A stretch of 63,152 nucleotides of DNA. It comes from Bordetella parapertussis (GTDB lineage: Bacteria > Acidobacteriota > Terriglobia > Bryobacterales > Bryobacteraceae). The stretch spans positions 1 to 63,152 of the forward strand of contig CALQCC020000025.1 of NCBI GenBank assembly GCA_943328975.2, in the 5' to 3' direction. Below are positions 19,716 to 27,989 of this stretch, piece after piece. The position numbers and the translations under genes are program-made. Under the pieces are notes generated by a model that was given only the letters and a program-made list of their open reading frames with translations, did no database searches and was not told the origin of the DNA. Each line of letters starts with the position of its first letter. The first letter of the stretch is position 1.

Positions 19716-20123
19716 ATGCGAATTTTGAGATGTCTGACCAAATGGTCTCCTGTCCTGCTAGCCATGGCGCTGGCGGTTCAGATGACAGCCCAGGAGGGCC
19801 ACCCGCTTAAGGGATCGTGGATCGGTGTATGGGAGGGCAACACGGTACTCGGCAACGATATCCTGATGATCCTCAGCTGGGATGGGAAAGCCGTGAGCGG
19901 CACCATCAACCCCGGCACCGATAACATCAAGGTGGAGAAGGCCACTCTCGACCCCGCAGGCTGGAAGGTTCATCTCGAGGGCGATGCAAAAGACAAGGCG
20001 GGCAAGGTGAGCCATTACGTTATCGACGGCGCCATCCAGCAGTTGGAAATGGCAAACCGTTCAATCAACGGCACCTGGACCAACGGAACCGCCAAAGGAA
20101 AGTTTGAGGTTCACAGGCAGTAG
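19716..20123 (+). CDS. small secreted protein of unknown function
   Basis: This 135-residue protein starts at MRILRCLTKWSPVLLAMALA, a typical signal peptide. An in-frame ATG at 19608 would add 36 residues of low-complexity leader in front of it and is less likely. The mature part (GSWIGVWEGNTVLGNDILMI, later INGTWTNGTAKGKFEVHRQ) has alternating hydrophobic residues and several Gly-x-Trp turns, which suggests an all-beta lipocalin-like fold (inference). No catalytic motif is seen. It is followed 2 bases later by a DUF6152 protein, so it is first in a four-gene operon of secreted proteins. Confidence 0.75.
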   Translation: MRILRCLTKWSPVLLAMALAVQMTAQEGHPLKGSWIGVWEGNTVLGNDILMILSWDGKAVSGTINPGTDNIKVEKATLDPAGWKVHLEGDAKDKAGKVSHYVIDGAIQQLEMANRSINGTWTNGTAKGKFEVHRQ

Positions 20124-20125
20124 CC

Positions 20126-21268
20126 ATGACGAACCAATCCAATCAAATTGGGGGCCGGATTCTGATGGCCGGCGCGCTAGGTTTGGCGCTGATCCTGGGC
20201 GGCAGCGTTGCTCAGGCGCATCACGAAATCGCCGCAAAGTTCGACACATCCAAGTCGACGACCCTAACGGGTGTGGTGACGAACGTTGACTGGCGCAATC
20301 CCCACGTCCATGTCTTTATGAACGTGACTGCGAACCGCCAAACGTTGAACTGGGCGGTGGAGCTGGAAAGCCCGTCGCTGCTGGAAATGGACGGCTGGAC
20401 GAATACCACGCTGCGTGCCGGTGACAAGGTTACGGTCAAGGGACCGCGCGCTCGGGATAACTCGCGTCAAGTGTGGGGTGGCAGTGATTTCCGCTTCGTT
20501 AACACCGGACTTCCCGTCTTCCCCGAGAAGGCGAAACTTCCGCGGAACTCGTCGGTATCCCGGCCTGCTCCGTTGTGGCCGGACGGACATCCCGCTCTGG
20601 GCGCTTTGCCCGGGACCTCGGATGGTTTCTGGTCCGACCCGAGCAAGACGGCCTTAGTTGAAGACGGCGTAGACGTAAAGATGAGCGAGTTCGGCCTGCT
20701 GGCGAACCTCGCCGACGCAGCGAAGGTTGCACCGATGCAGCCTTGGGCACTGGGCGTTTATCAAAGCCGCCAGAGCCGCCAACTGCGCGACGATCCGATG
20801 TATGTCAATTGCAAGCCTCCCGGGGGATCGCGGATGTATCAGTCCCGCCTGGGCGTGCAATTTATCGAAGACATTCAACGTAAACGCATCTTCGTGTTGA
20901 TGGGCAGCGGCAACCACAATTTCCGTATCATCTACTTAGATGGACGTAAACAGGTTGGCCTGCAAGGCGGCGACGACGACAACCCGCTCTACTTCGGTCG
21001 TTCCGTGGGTAAGTGGGAAGGCAAAACGTTGGTGGTTGACACCGTCGACTTCAACGAAGACTTTTGGATGACGAATGGCGGGCTGCCGCACACCGATCAG
21101 CTCCATCTGATCGAACGGTTCACCCGCACTGATTTTGATACTTTGAAGTACGAAGTACAAGTAGATGATCTCGGGGCGTACACTAGGAAGTGGACGGCCG
21201 GTTGGACTTTAAAGTGGGATGGTGGGGGCACATTGCCGTCACATTTCTGCCAGAACAACAGACAATAA
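20126..21268 (+). CDS. secreted fusion of DUF6152 and WEGxTLVVD domain
   Basis: This 380-residue protein has a signal peptide ending near AQA at residue 30. A DUF6152 domain follows (HHEIAAKFDTSKSTTLTGVV, then WRNPHVHVFMNV and LRAGDKVTVKG; about 31-115). The C-terminal half (about 240-380) carries a domain also found in the proteins at 21713 and 55116, with the core GKWEGKTLVVDTVDFNEDFW followed by GLPHTDQLHLIERFTR. DUF6152 proteins are small secreted beta proteins of unknown role. That both domains are fused here and encoded separately by the next two genes suggests they work together. The gene starts 2 bases after the preceding stop. Confidence 0.85.
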   Translation: MTNQSNQIGGRILMAGALGLALILGGSVAQAHHEIAAKFDTSKSTTLTGVVTNVDWRNPHVHVFMNVTANRQTLNWAVELESPSLLEMDGWTNTTLRAGDKVTVKGPRARDNSRQVWGGSDFRFVNTGLPVFPEKAKLPRNSSVSRPAPLWPDGHPALGALPGTSDGFWSDPSKTALVEDGVDVKMSEFGLLANLADAAKVAPMQPWALGVYQSRQSRQLRDDPMYVNCKPPGGSRMYQSRLGVQFIEDIQRKRIFVLMGSGNHNFRIIYLDGRKQVGLQGGDDDNPLYFGRSVGKWEGKTLVVDTVDFNEDFWMTNGGLPHTDQLHLIERFTRTDFDTLKYEVQVDDLGAYTRKWTAGWTLKWDGGGTLPSHFCQNNRQ

Positions 21269-21283
21269 AGGAGAACTTTTAAA

Positions 21284-21706
21284 ATGAAAAAATTACTCGT
21301 GTTTAGTTTGCTTCTCGCTGGTGTGCTGGCCGGGACCCGTCCGGCGTCGGCGCATCATTCATTCTCTGCGGAGTTCGACTCCAAAAAGCCGGTGAAACTC
21401 GAAGGAGTGGTCACCAAGGTGGAATGGACCAATCCGCACGTGTGGATCTACGTGAACGTGAAGGACGCCAACGGCAAGACCACCAACTGGGGCGCGGAAC
21501 TGGGTCCGCCGCACGGCTTGCAGGGTGGTGGCTGGCGCCGCGACACCTTGAAGATCGGCGATAAGGTCATCGTGGACGGCTCCTTGGCCAAGAACGGCAC
21601 CTCGCGCTTGAACGCCCGCAGCATCACGCTGGCCGACACCGGTGGTCGCCCTGGACAGACGTTGGACGCAGCCTCTTCCCAAGGCAACGACTCAAAAGGA
21701 AAATAA
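21284..21706 (+). CDS. DUF6152 family secreted protein
   Basis: This 140-residue protein has a signal peptide cut after RPASA, leaving a mature N-terminus that begins HHSFSAEFD, the DUF6152 hallmark. LEGVVTKVEWTNPHVWIYVN and LKIGDKVIVDG are the other conserved blocks. The His pair at the mature N-terminus could bind metal, by analogy with other exported proteins that start with His, but nothing here proves it. AAAGGAGAA lies just before the start. It shares the operon with the DUF6152 fusion (15 bases upstream) and the WEGDTLVVD protein (6 bases downstream). A paralogue lies at 56911-57318. Confidence 0.88.
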   Translation: MKKLLVFSLLLAGVLAGTRPASAHHSFSAEFDSKKPVKLEGVVTKVEWTNPHVWIYVNVKDANGKTTNWGAELGPPHGLQGGGWRRDTLKIGDKVIVDGSLAKNGTSRLNARSITLADTGGRPGQTLDAASSQGNDSKGK

Positions 21707-21712
21707 GAGACG

Positions 21713-22555
21713 ATGCGTCGAACTATAATCGCGTTCACCGCGGCGGTGGCGCTGAGCTGGGTGGTCATTGGGACCGTCGATGCTCAGCAGCAACAGCAGG
21801 GCGGTGGCAAGGGTAAAGGCGGCGGGGGCGCTGCGAAGGGCAAGGCGGCACCCCCCGCTGGACCCACGCCTCGAGACGCCGCTGGAAAAGTCATTCTCAA
21901 CGGCGAAGTCGCGGGCAAGAATGGTGTCTGGACGCCCGGGATCGGCATCACCGAACCTGCGGCGAAACTGGAGGATGTGAAGTTCCAGCCGTGGGCCAAG
22001 GCGCTCTATGACGCACGTCAGAAGCATGAACTGGAACCGCACGCACGCTGCAAGCCTTCAGGGGCGGCACGCCAGTTCATGACGCCTTACGGGGTGGAAT
22101 TCACTGAGCTTCCTGAGCTCGGCCGGATCTTCATCTTCGACATCGGTGGCCCGCATACCTTCCGGACCATCTACATGGACGGCCGGTCGCATCCGGACCA
22201 TCTGACGCCTACGAACTACGGCCATTCCATCGGCTGGTGGGAAGGCGACACGCTGGTTGTGGACTCGGTCGGCTTCAATGAGGACTTCTGGCTCGATCGC
22301 CGCGGATTGCCGCACACCGAGCAGTTGCACACCATCGAACGCTTCACCCGGACCAACAAGGTCACGATCGACTATAAGATCACGATCGACGATCCGGGCG
22401 CGTACACGGCTCCGTTTGACGGAGGGTTCAACCTTCGTTACAACGAGAACCAGGAACTCTTCGAGTATGTTTGCCAACAGGCCAACTACGCGCACGAGTT
22501 GATGGTGGGTGGCGAGTCGCGGACGGTTTCCCGCAGCAGCCCGATTGTTCCGTAA
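21713..22555 (+). CDS. secreted WEGDTLVVD-domain protein
   Basis: This 280-residue protein has a signal peptide (MRRTIIAFTAAVALSWVVIG) and then a Gln tract and a Gly/Lys/Ala-rich linker (about 25-50), very like the linker in QhpA at 42079. The folded part holds ARCKPSGAARQFMTPYGVEF, RIFIFDIGGPHTFRTIYMD and the core WWEGDTLVVDSVGFNEDFW with GLPHTEQLHTIERFTR. The domain is common in Acidobacteria and some Proteobacteria beside DUF6152 genes and has no known reaction. The repeated Asp/His/Glu pattern could be a metal or sugar site (inference only). It is the last gene of the operon and is followed by a strong hairpin. Confidence 0.8.
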   Translation: MRRTIIAFTAAVALSWVVIGTVDAQQQQQGGGKGKGGGGAAKGKAAPPAGPTPRDAAGKVILNGEVAGKNGVWTPGIGITEPAAKLEDVKFQPWAKALYDARQKHELEPHARCKPSGAARQFMTPYGVEFTELPELGRIFIFDIGGPHTFRTIYMDGRSHPDHLTPTNYGHSIGWWEGDTLVVDSVGFNEDFWLDRRGLPHTEQLHTIERFTRTNKVTIDYKITIDDPGAYTAPFDGGFNLRYNENQELFEYVCQQANYAHELMVGGESRTVSRSSPIVP

Positions 22556-22582
22556 GCTAGTCGTTCCAATCCAAACAGTAAC

Positions 22583-22620
22583 ACCGGCCTTCCCGCGCAA
22601 GCGTGGAAGGCCGGTTTCAT
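22583..22620 (+). terminator. bidirectional rho-independent terminator
   Basis: A perfect 11-base stem (ACCGGCCTTCC at 22583-22593 and GGAAGGCCGGT at 22605-22615) is followed by TTTCATTT. It sits between the convergent gene ends at 22555 and 22625 and can serve both. Confidence 0.85.
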
Positions 22621-22624
22621 TTGG

Positions 22625-23140
22625 CTACTGGCAGCGGGTCGCGCGGCGGTACTTGTTATGGCAGTTCGCGCACGCGACATTCAACACGTCGCTGGCCTCA
22701 AACATCTTGTCGATATTCTTGGTTTTCGCCGCCTGGTACGCAACTTTTCCCGCCTCCCGTAGATCCTCCACCATCTTGGCCCAGTCCGCAGCTTTCACTG
22801 GAACATCCTTCCCGTTGCTACACGTCCGTCCGGGCATCATGAGGAGGTCCGCTCCTTCAATCAAGACCAGCGCGCTGTTCTCCACGGCGTCCCAACCTCC
22901 GAAGATACCGGTGAGGGGGTCGGGCGATGCGGATGGCTCCGGAGCCCGCTTGATCTCCGCAGGATCGCGCCGTTGGGTATCGAAAACCACGTTGGAGTGC
23001 GGAAAGAACAGCCCCCGCATAAGCTGGTTCAGGTCCGCAGCCGGCGCGGTGGAACGCGGCGGGGCCTGCGCCATCAGGAATCCGGCAAAGAGAATTGTCA
23101 CAACCGCCACAATCTTTGTCCTCGTCAAAGCGTTTTTCAT
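22625..23140 (-). CDS. class II-like monoheme cytochrome c
   Basis: This 171-residue exported protein has a signal peptide (to about residue 25) and a single heme motif CANCH close to the C-terminus. That position is typical of class II (cytochrome c'-like) four-helix proteins. GRTCSNGKDVPVKAADW in the middle and MRGLFFPHSNVVFD at the mature N-terminus recur in the paralogue at 54584-55099, so these are family features, not accidents. It should be a periplasmic electron carrier or gas-binding protein. Both paralogues sit beside DUF6152/WEGDTLVVD genes. Upstream, 120 bases separate it from a divergent dehydrogenase gene. Confidence 0.85.
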   Translation of the reverse strand: MKNALTRTKIVAVVTILFAGFLMAQAPPRSTAPAADLNQLMRGLFFPHSNVVFDTQRRDPAEIKRAPEPSASPDPLTGIFGGWDAVENSALVLIEGADLLMMPGRTCSNGKDVPVKAADWAKMVEDLREAGKVAYQAAKTKNIDKMFEASDVLNVACANCHNKYRRATRCQ

Positions 23141-23260
23141 TCGGCCTCCATCTCCGCTCTAGAATACAGGATTCGCGGCAACCTAGATCCTCTGACCCAG
23201 CTTGCAAGGGACTGGCCCAATAGCGCTACCATAGCGAGTTGTCCCTGAAGGAGGCACAGG

Positions 23261-24151
23261 ATGGATCAGGAACTAGGGTTTATCGGCGTTGGCCGCATGG
23301 GCGGCCCCATGGCCCGCCGTCTGGTGGAAGCTGGCTACAAGCTCACGATTTTCGACACCAGCGAAGACTCGATGAAACCCTTGCTTGAGAAGGGCGCGAC
23401 ACGAGCCGCGTCAGTCAAGAGTCTTTGCGACTCGGTTGAGATCGTGTTTTGCAGCTTGCCCACTCCGCCCATCGTTGAAACCGTCGCATTGGGACCCGGC
23501 GGGGTTATCGAAGGCAGCAAAGTCCGGCTGTTCATCGATACTTCGACTACGGGCTCGATCTACGCGAAACGGATCGCTGCGGCGTTGGCCAAGAAGAACA
23601 TTCTGGAAGTCGACGCGCCCATCAGTGGCGGTGTCACAGGAGCCAACAAGGGCACGCTAGCAATGATGGTCTCCTGCCCGAACGATGTTCTGGAACGGCT
23701 GAAGCCCATCCTGAGCCATCTGGGCAAAGTGTTCTTCCTCGGCACGGAGCCGGGCATGGGACACACCATGAAGCTGCTGAATAACATCCTCTCGGCGACG
23801 GCCATGGCGATTTCTTCCGAGGCTGTGGTGACGGGCGTCAAGGCTGGCCTGGATCCCAAAGTCATCTGCGACGTCATCAATTCTGGAACGGGCCGCAACA
23901 GTGCGACCGAGGACAAGATCCCGCGGCTGGTGTTCCCGAGAAAGTTCAATGGCGGATTCGCGGTAAGCCTGCTCAACAAAGACGTCCGGCTGTTCATGGA
24001 CGAGGCGGACGCATTGCAGGTACCGACCGTGGTCGCTGCCGCGGTGAAACAAGTTTTGGTAACCACCATGGCCATGCTCGGGCCGGATGCGGACATGTCT
24101 GAAATCATCCGCGTCGTCGAGAATTTGGCGCACGTAGAAGTGAAGGCATAA
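23261..24151 (+). CDS. NAD(P)-dependent beta-hydroxyacid dehydrogenase (3-hydroxyisobutyrate dehydrogenase family)
   Basis: This 296-residue cytosolic oxidoreductase has the N-terminal Rossmann motif GFIGVGRMGGPMA (residues 6-18). Further family landmarks are SLPTPPIVETVALG near 65-77, the substrate block DAPISGGVTGANKGTLAMMV (about 118-137, with Ser122 and two Gly) and the catalytic Lys171 in GHTMKLLNN. The family covers 3-hydroxyisobutyrate dehydrogenase and tartronate semialdehyde reductase (GarR/GlxR); the sequence alone does not decide the substrate. Asp32 after the Rossmann strand (IFDTSE) would favour NAD over NADP. It is followed 17 bases later by a carboxymuconolactone decarboxylase-like gene. 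GAAGGAGGCACAGG precedes the ATG. Confidence 0.92.
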   Translation: MDQELGFIGVGRMGGPMARRLVEAGYKLTIFDTSEDSMKPLLEKGATRAASVKSLCDSVEIVFCSLPTPPIVETVALGPGGVIEGSKVRLFIDTSTTGSIYAKRIAAALAKKNILEVDAPISGGVTGANKGTLAMMVSCPNDVLERLKPILSHLGKVFFLGTEPGMGHTMKLLNNILSATAMAISSEAVVTGVKAGLDPKVICDVINSGTGRNSATEDKIPRLVFPRKFNGGFAVSLLNKDVRLFMDEADALQVPTVVAAAVKQVLVTTMAMLGPDADMSEIIRVVENLAHVEVKA

Positions 24152-24168
24152 CACTCAAGGGAGACTAC

Positions 24169-24546
24169 ATGGAAAAAGCAATGTTCGATAAAGGCCTGAA
24201 GATCCGCCGCGCGGTGCTCGGCGATGAGTTTGTGGACAAGTCGCTGGCCAGCGCAGACGAATTCAACATGCCGATGCAGGAACTCGCCACGACTTACTGC
24301 TGGGGCGAATGCTGGGGACGCGAAGGCCTGGATCGAAAGACGCGCAGCATCATCAATCTCGCGATGATCTCCGCTCTAAACCGGCCGCACGAGTTGAAGA
24401 TCCACGTCAAGGGCGCGATCCGCAACGGCGTGACCAAGGAAGAGATTCGCGAAGTATTGTTCCAAGTCGCGATCTACGCGGGCGTGCCCGCCGGCGTGGA
24501 CAGCTTCCGCATCGCGAAAGAAGCCCTCGCCGAGATGGGTGTGTAA
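24169..24546 (+). CDS. carboxymuconolactone decarboxylase family protein
   Basis: This 125-residue protein fits the length of single-domain PcaC/CMD enzymes. Family blocks visible are ATTYCWGECWGREGLDRKTR (about 40-59), LAMISALNRPHELKIHVKGA and IRNGVTKEEIREVLFQVAIY. CMD enzymes decarboxylate 4-carboxymuconolactone in the protocatechuate branch of the beta-ketoadipate pathway, but many relatives act elsewhere or as peroxidases. The CxxC pair of the AhpD peroxidases is absent, since the Cys residues are spaced CWGEC. No other beta-ketoadipate genes are nearby, so a different lactone or beta-keto acid is possible. GGGAG 6 bases before ATG supports this start. It is co-transcribed with the upstream dehydrogenase. 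Confidence 0.85.
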   Translation: MEKAMFDKGLKIRRAVLGDEFVDKSLASADEFNMPMQELATTYCWGECWGREGLDRKTRSIINLAMISALNRPHELKIHVKGAIRNGVTKEEIREVLFQVAIYAGVPAGVDSFRIAKEALAEMGV

Positions 24547-24556
24547 AAGAAGCCGT

Positions 24557-25801
24557 CTAGGCTAGCTTCGGCTTGTTCCCGTTCGCCCACGGCTTGCTCA
24601 GCATCATGTAGAGCAATGTCCCTGCGAGCGGGAACAGCGACATGGTCACAAAGATCGGCGTGAAATTCTTCGCGTCGATCCATCCGCCGTACAGCGGCAA
24701 CACCACCGCCAGCACCATCGACCACGACCCACCGCCGATCCCGCCCGCGAGGCCAGCCTCGTCTTTCGTGAAAACCCGCGCCCCAATATGCAGGCCCATC
24801 ACAATGAATCCATCGGCGACGAACATGGCCCACAGGAACAGCGCCAGCACGGCTTGCCAGGAGTCCACCATCGTCACAAACGCGCTGGGCAGTGCTAGAA
24901 CAGACAGCAGCAGTAGAACCTTCACCGGACGCGTCTGATGCTGCACGAGGCGGTCAGAGACCCAGCCCCAGAAGTAATAGCCGAGCTGCCAGCCGACGGT
25001 CGGAATCCACACCAGATGTCCGATCTCGGTCTGCGATAAACCTAACGCTCGGCTCAGGTACAGCGGACTCAGATAGGCGATCACTCCCAGCGCGATCGCG
25101 CCCATGCCGTAGGTGGTAACGATCAACCAGAAACGCCGGTCGAGCGGGTTGGCCACAACAATCTTCTGCGAAACACGCTGGCGCTTCGGAACGGTGCGCG
25201 CGAATCTCGACCAAATCAGCAACCACACAATACCGAGCACCCCGGTGACCCAGAAGGCGGCTCGCCACCCATAGACTGCGGCAAACGGCGTGACCGCCAG
25301 CGGCGTGACCAGCGATCCGAAGGCAGCCCCGCTATAGCCGATCGCGATGCCGCGCGATGCTTTCTCCGTAGGCAGACAGTCGGTCGCCATCTTGACGCAT
25401 CCTGGAAACACCGCGCCTTCGCCGATCCCTAGAACCGTTCTTGCCACGGCGAATCCAATCAATCCGCCAACAACCGCGTGCGCCGCACTCGCTGCCGTCC
25501 ACACCGCAACCGCAATCGCCATACCCAAAGGCAATCCGATCTTGTCCAGAACCGACCCCCAGATCGGATTCGCCAGCATGTACGCGATCGAGAAGGCCGA
25601 CAACGTGTAGCCAAAGTCGGTCGCCGTCATATTCACATCGGGCAGGATCGTCGGTGCCAGAACGGACAGCGTCTGCCTGTCGATGTAAGAAATCAGCGTC
25701 GCCAGAAACATGACGAACGGGCCCATCCAGGTAGCGAGGACGCTCCGCTGCGCGACCGGCGCGAAGGGCAAGACTCCAATTGCGGGCTGATGGTTCTTCA
25801 T
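24557..25801 (-). CDS. MFS transporter, anion:cation symporter type
   Basis: This 414-residue carrier has about 12 membrane segments. SYIDRQTLSVLAPTILPDVN in the first loop and WGSVLDKIGLPLGM (the MFS motif A region) place it in the ACS branch, whose members carry hexuronates, glucarate, tartrate or aromatic acids. The ATG at 25801 was chosen because it follows the metallo-hydrolase stop by 2 bases; a start 8 codons upstream inside that gene is possible. It is co-transcribed with the metallo-hydrolase and opposed to the enzyme genes on both sides. Import of the organic acid used by this cluster is the likely role (inference). Confidence 0.88.
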   Translation of the reverse strand: MKNHQPAIGVLPFAPVAQRSVLATWMGPFVMFLATLISYIDRQTLSVLAPTILPDVNMTATDFGYTLSAFSIAYMLANPIWGSVLDKIGLPLGMAIAVAVWTAASAAHAVVGGLIGFAVARTVLGIGEGAVFPGCVKMATDCLPTEKASRGIAIGYSGAAFGSLVTPLAVTPFAAVYGWRAAFWVTGVLGIVWLLIWSRFARTVPKRQRVSQKIVVANPLDRRFWLIVTTYGMGAIALGVIAYLSPLYLSRALGLSQTEIGHLVWIPTVGWQLGYYFWGWVSDRLVQHQTRPVKVLLLLSVLALPSAFVTMVDSWQAVLALFLWAMFVADGFIVMGLHIGARVFTKDEAGLAGGIGGGSWSMVLAVVLPLYGGWIDAKNFTPIFVTMSLFPLAGTLLYMMLSKPWANGNKPKLA

Positions 25802-25803
25802 TT

Positions 25804-26601
25804 TTAGTCCAGTCTCACGACCCACTCTTCCAACCCCGCGCCGGCCGCCGGATAACGCTTCAGCACCTCGGGGTCATGCCCTGGGATGACGTGATCTTTC
25901 GAATCGGCAAGTTCGTGGGCGCGCCGGTAGCCCTCCAGCGTATCACCGACGTGAAAGGTGAATGGATAGACCAGACCCAGGTCCATATTCGCGTAATAGT
26001 GCGCCGCATCCGAAGCGAGCACCACCCAACCCCGGCGCGTCCACACGCGGACCATCTGCAGTCCCATCGAGTGCCCGCCCACGAAGTGCACACTCAATCC
26101 TGGAGCGATCTGCGCGTCTCCATCATGGAACACAACTCGCCCGCCATAGAGTCGCTTGACCATGGCGCAGACATCCTCCGCATCGAAGGGCAAGCGCATC
26201 GCGGTGTGCGTCATGTAGCGGCCCGTACAGAACTGCATCTCGCGATCCTGCACATGGTAGGTGGCTTTAGGGAACATTTCATGATTCCCCGAGTGGTCGT
26301 AATGCATGTGCGTCAGAATCACATTCTGAACCTCACTCGGCTCAATCCCGATCTTCCGCAGCCCCTCGCCCGGCGAATGCAGATGCCTCCGTCCGCGCTT
26401 CTTCGCTACCGCTTCATCGAAGCCGGTGTCGACAACGTAGACATGTTCGCCGCTGCGAACCGCCCACACGAAGTAGTCCATGGGCATGGGCCCGTCGTGG
26501 ATATCGCCTCCGATGAAATTCTCGCGCGCCATGCGATGATGATGGGCGTAGCGAATGGCGTACACTTCCCACACTCTTGGTGTTTCCCCTGCATTCGGCA
26601 T
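25804..26601 (-). CDS. MBL-fold metallo-hydrolase, AHL lactonase-like
   Basis: This 265-residue cytosolic protein has the two-zinc metallo-beta-lactamase motif THMHYDHSGN (His98, His100, Asp102, His103). His177 lies in VGGHSMG, Asp198 in ASDAAHYY and His242 in PGHDPEV, the complete ligand set of the AiiA/AttM lactonase group. The family opens acyl-homoserine lactones, but related enzymes hydrolyse other gamma- and delta-lactones. Next to catabolic dehydrogenases and a carrier, a metabolic lactone is more likely than a signal molecule. The start leaves only 33 bases to the divergent MmgE/PrpD gene. A later start is conceivable, but MPNAGETPRVWEVYAIRYA looks like a genuine first strand. Confidence 0.88.
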   Translation of the reverse strand: MPNAGETPRVWEVYAIRYAHHHRMARENFIGGDIHDGPMPMDYFVWAVRSGEHVYVVDTGFDEAVAKKRGRRHLHSPGEGLRKIGIEPSEVQNVILTHMHYDHSGNHEMFPKATYHVQDREMQFCTGRYMTHTAMRLPFDAEDVCAMVKRLYGGRVVFHDGDAQIAPGLSVHFVGGHSMGLQMVRVWTRRGWVVLASDAAHYYANMDLGLVYPFTFHVGDTLEGYRRAHELADSKDHVIPGHDPEVLKRYPAAGAGLEEWVVRLD

Positions 26602-26634
26602 ATTGGGCTATCTTATATCGGAAAGGGATCGCGC
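26602..26634. promoter_or_regulatory. 33-base divergent intergenic region
   Basis: Only 33 bases separate the start codons of the metallo-hydrolase (minus) and MmgE/PrpD (plus). The AT-rich core TATCTTATAT contains -10-like words on both strands, and GGAAAGGGA serves as ribosome binding site for the plus gene. The -35 elements would have to lie inside the opposing coding regions, so the two promoters are likely to influence each other. Confidence 0.35.
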
Positions 26635-27981
26635 ATGAGTCTGGCTCGCCAGATCGTCACGGCAACACGCTCCGTAGAGTTTGAACAACTTCCGCCCGAG
26701 GTCGTGGAGAAGGTGAAAGTCTGCCTCATGGACTTCCTCTCTGCGGCCTACGAATCACTCGATCTGCCGTGGAGCCGACAAGCTTTGCAGATCGCAGGTC
26801 AGGGGCGCGGGAACGCGGCGATCATCGGCTCCAACTTGCGTGTGCCTGCGGGCGACGCTGCGTTCGTGAACGGCATCCTCGGCCACGGCCTTGTCCGTGA
26901 GGACATGCATACGGGCTCGGTGAGCCACTTGGGCGTCGTCGTATTTCCGACGCTGATGGCCTTGTCGCACGATGCCTCCATTTCAGGCCGCGACTTCATC
27001 ACCGCCGCTGTGTGCGGCTACGAGGTCAGTGCGCAGATTGGCCGGGCACTCATGAGCCCGGAGAATGTCCGCCAATATCGGCCCACGGGGATTTGCGGAC
27101 CTCCTGGCGCGGCCCTGGCGGGAGCCCAGATGATCGGCCTCGACGAAAACACTTGTGTCAGCGCGCTTGCATTCGGAGCGAACGTCGCGGCGGGTCTCAA
27201 CGAGTGGCCCTATTCCGGCGGCGACGAAATGTTTTTTCACGTGGGGTTCGCCGCACGTAACGCGGTTCTGTCCGCACAACTCGCGCAAGCAGGAGCGAAC
27301 TGTTCGGAAACATCGCTCGACGGGACTGCGGGACTGTTCCGTGCGCTTCGCAGCCAGGATCGCATCGACGACGTGAGGCCCTTCGCCAAGGGGCATGAGA
27401 TCCTTTCCGTATTTCACAAGCCCGCGCCTGCCTGCAACTACGCGCAGACGGCGGCGCAGGCGGCGCTCGCGTTGAGCGGCGACTTGAAACAACGTGGACT
27501 CAGCACCCCTGAGATTGCTTCCATCCGCGTACGCTCTACCTCAGCCGCCATCGCCTACCCTGGCTGCAATCACCCCGGCCCGTTCGTGAAGACGCTGCAA
27601 GCGAAAATGAGCATCCACTATTGCGTCGCGGCGACGCTCTTTCGCGGCGAGATTGCGGAAGCGAATTACAGAATGCTGGAGCATCCGGAGATCACCCGGC
27701 TCGCCAGCCTCACGGCGCTGGAGCTCGACGCAGAACTCACAGCAGCCTATCCATCGCAGCAAGGCTCCGAGGTCATTCTCACCCTGCGCGACGGATCCAC
27801 CCTGGCCCGGCGCCTTCCAAATATCATCCCCGCCACGCCCGCCGAGATTCGTGCACGTTTCCTGCACGCCGCCGAATCGGTCATCGGACGCGATGCCGCA
27901 CAAGAATTAGGAATAACAATCGACAGCCTGGATTCGCAACCCAGCGCAGAACGCTTGGCGAATCTTACCGTGTCTCACTGA
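26635..27981 (+). CDS. MmgE/PrpD family protein
   Basis: This 448-residue protein starts at MSLARQIVTATRSVEFEQLP. The frame is open well upstream, but that part is opposite the metallo-hydrolase gene and unrelated to any family. Hallmarks of MmgE/PrpD are VKVCLMDFLSAAYES near the N-terminus, AAFVNGILGHGLVREDMHTG, YEVSAQIGRAL and the C-terminal KMSIHYCVAATLFRGEI. The family includes 2-methylcitrate dehydratase, cis-aconitate decarboxylase and iminodisuccinate epimerase, all acting on polycarboxylic acids. No methylcitrate synthase or lyase is near, so propionate breakdown is not indicated. It is followed 8 bases later by an aldehyde dehydrogenase. Confidence 0.9.
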   Translation: MSLARQIVTATRSVEFEQLPPEVVEKVKVCLMDFLSAAYESLDLPWSRQALQIAGQGRGNAAIIGSNLRVPAGDAAFVNGILGHGLVREDMHTGSVSHLGVVVFPTLMALSHDASISGRDFITAAVCGYEVSAQIGRALMSPENVRQYRPTGICGPPGAALAGAQMIGLDENTCVSALAFGANVAAGLNEWPYSGGDEMFFHVGFAARNAVLSAQLAQAGANCSETSLDGTAGLFRALRSQDRIDDVRPFAKGHEILSVFHKPAPACNYAQTAAQAALALSGDLKQRGLSTPEIASIRVRSTSAAIAYPGCNHPGPFVKTLQAKMSIHYCVAATLFRGEIAEANYRMLEHPEITRLASLTALELDAELTAAYPSQQGSEVILTLRDGSTLARRLPNIIPATPAEIRARFLHAAESVIGRDAAQELGITIDSLDSQPSAERLANLTVSH

Positions 27982-27989
27982 CATCAACC

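Noticed and set aside
25780-26634. A 285-codon N-terminal extension of the MmgE/PrpD protein
   Set aside because: It is the mirror of the metallo-hydrolase gene; MmgE/PrpD homology starts at 26635.
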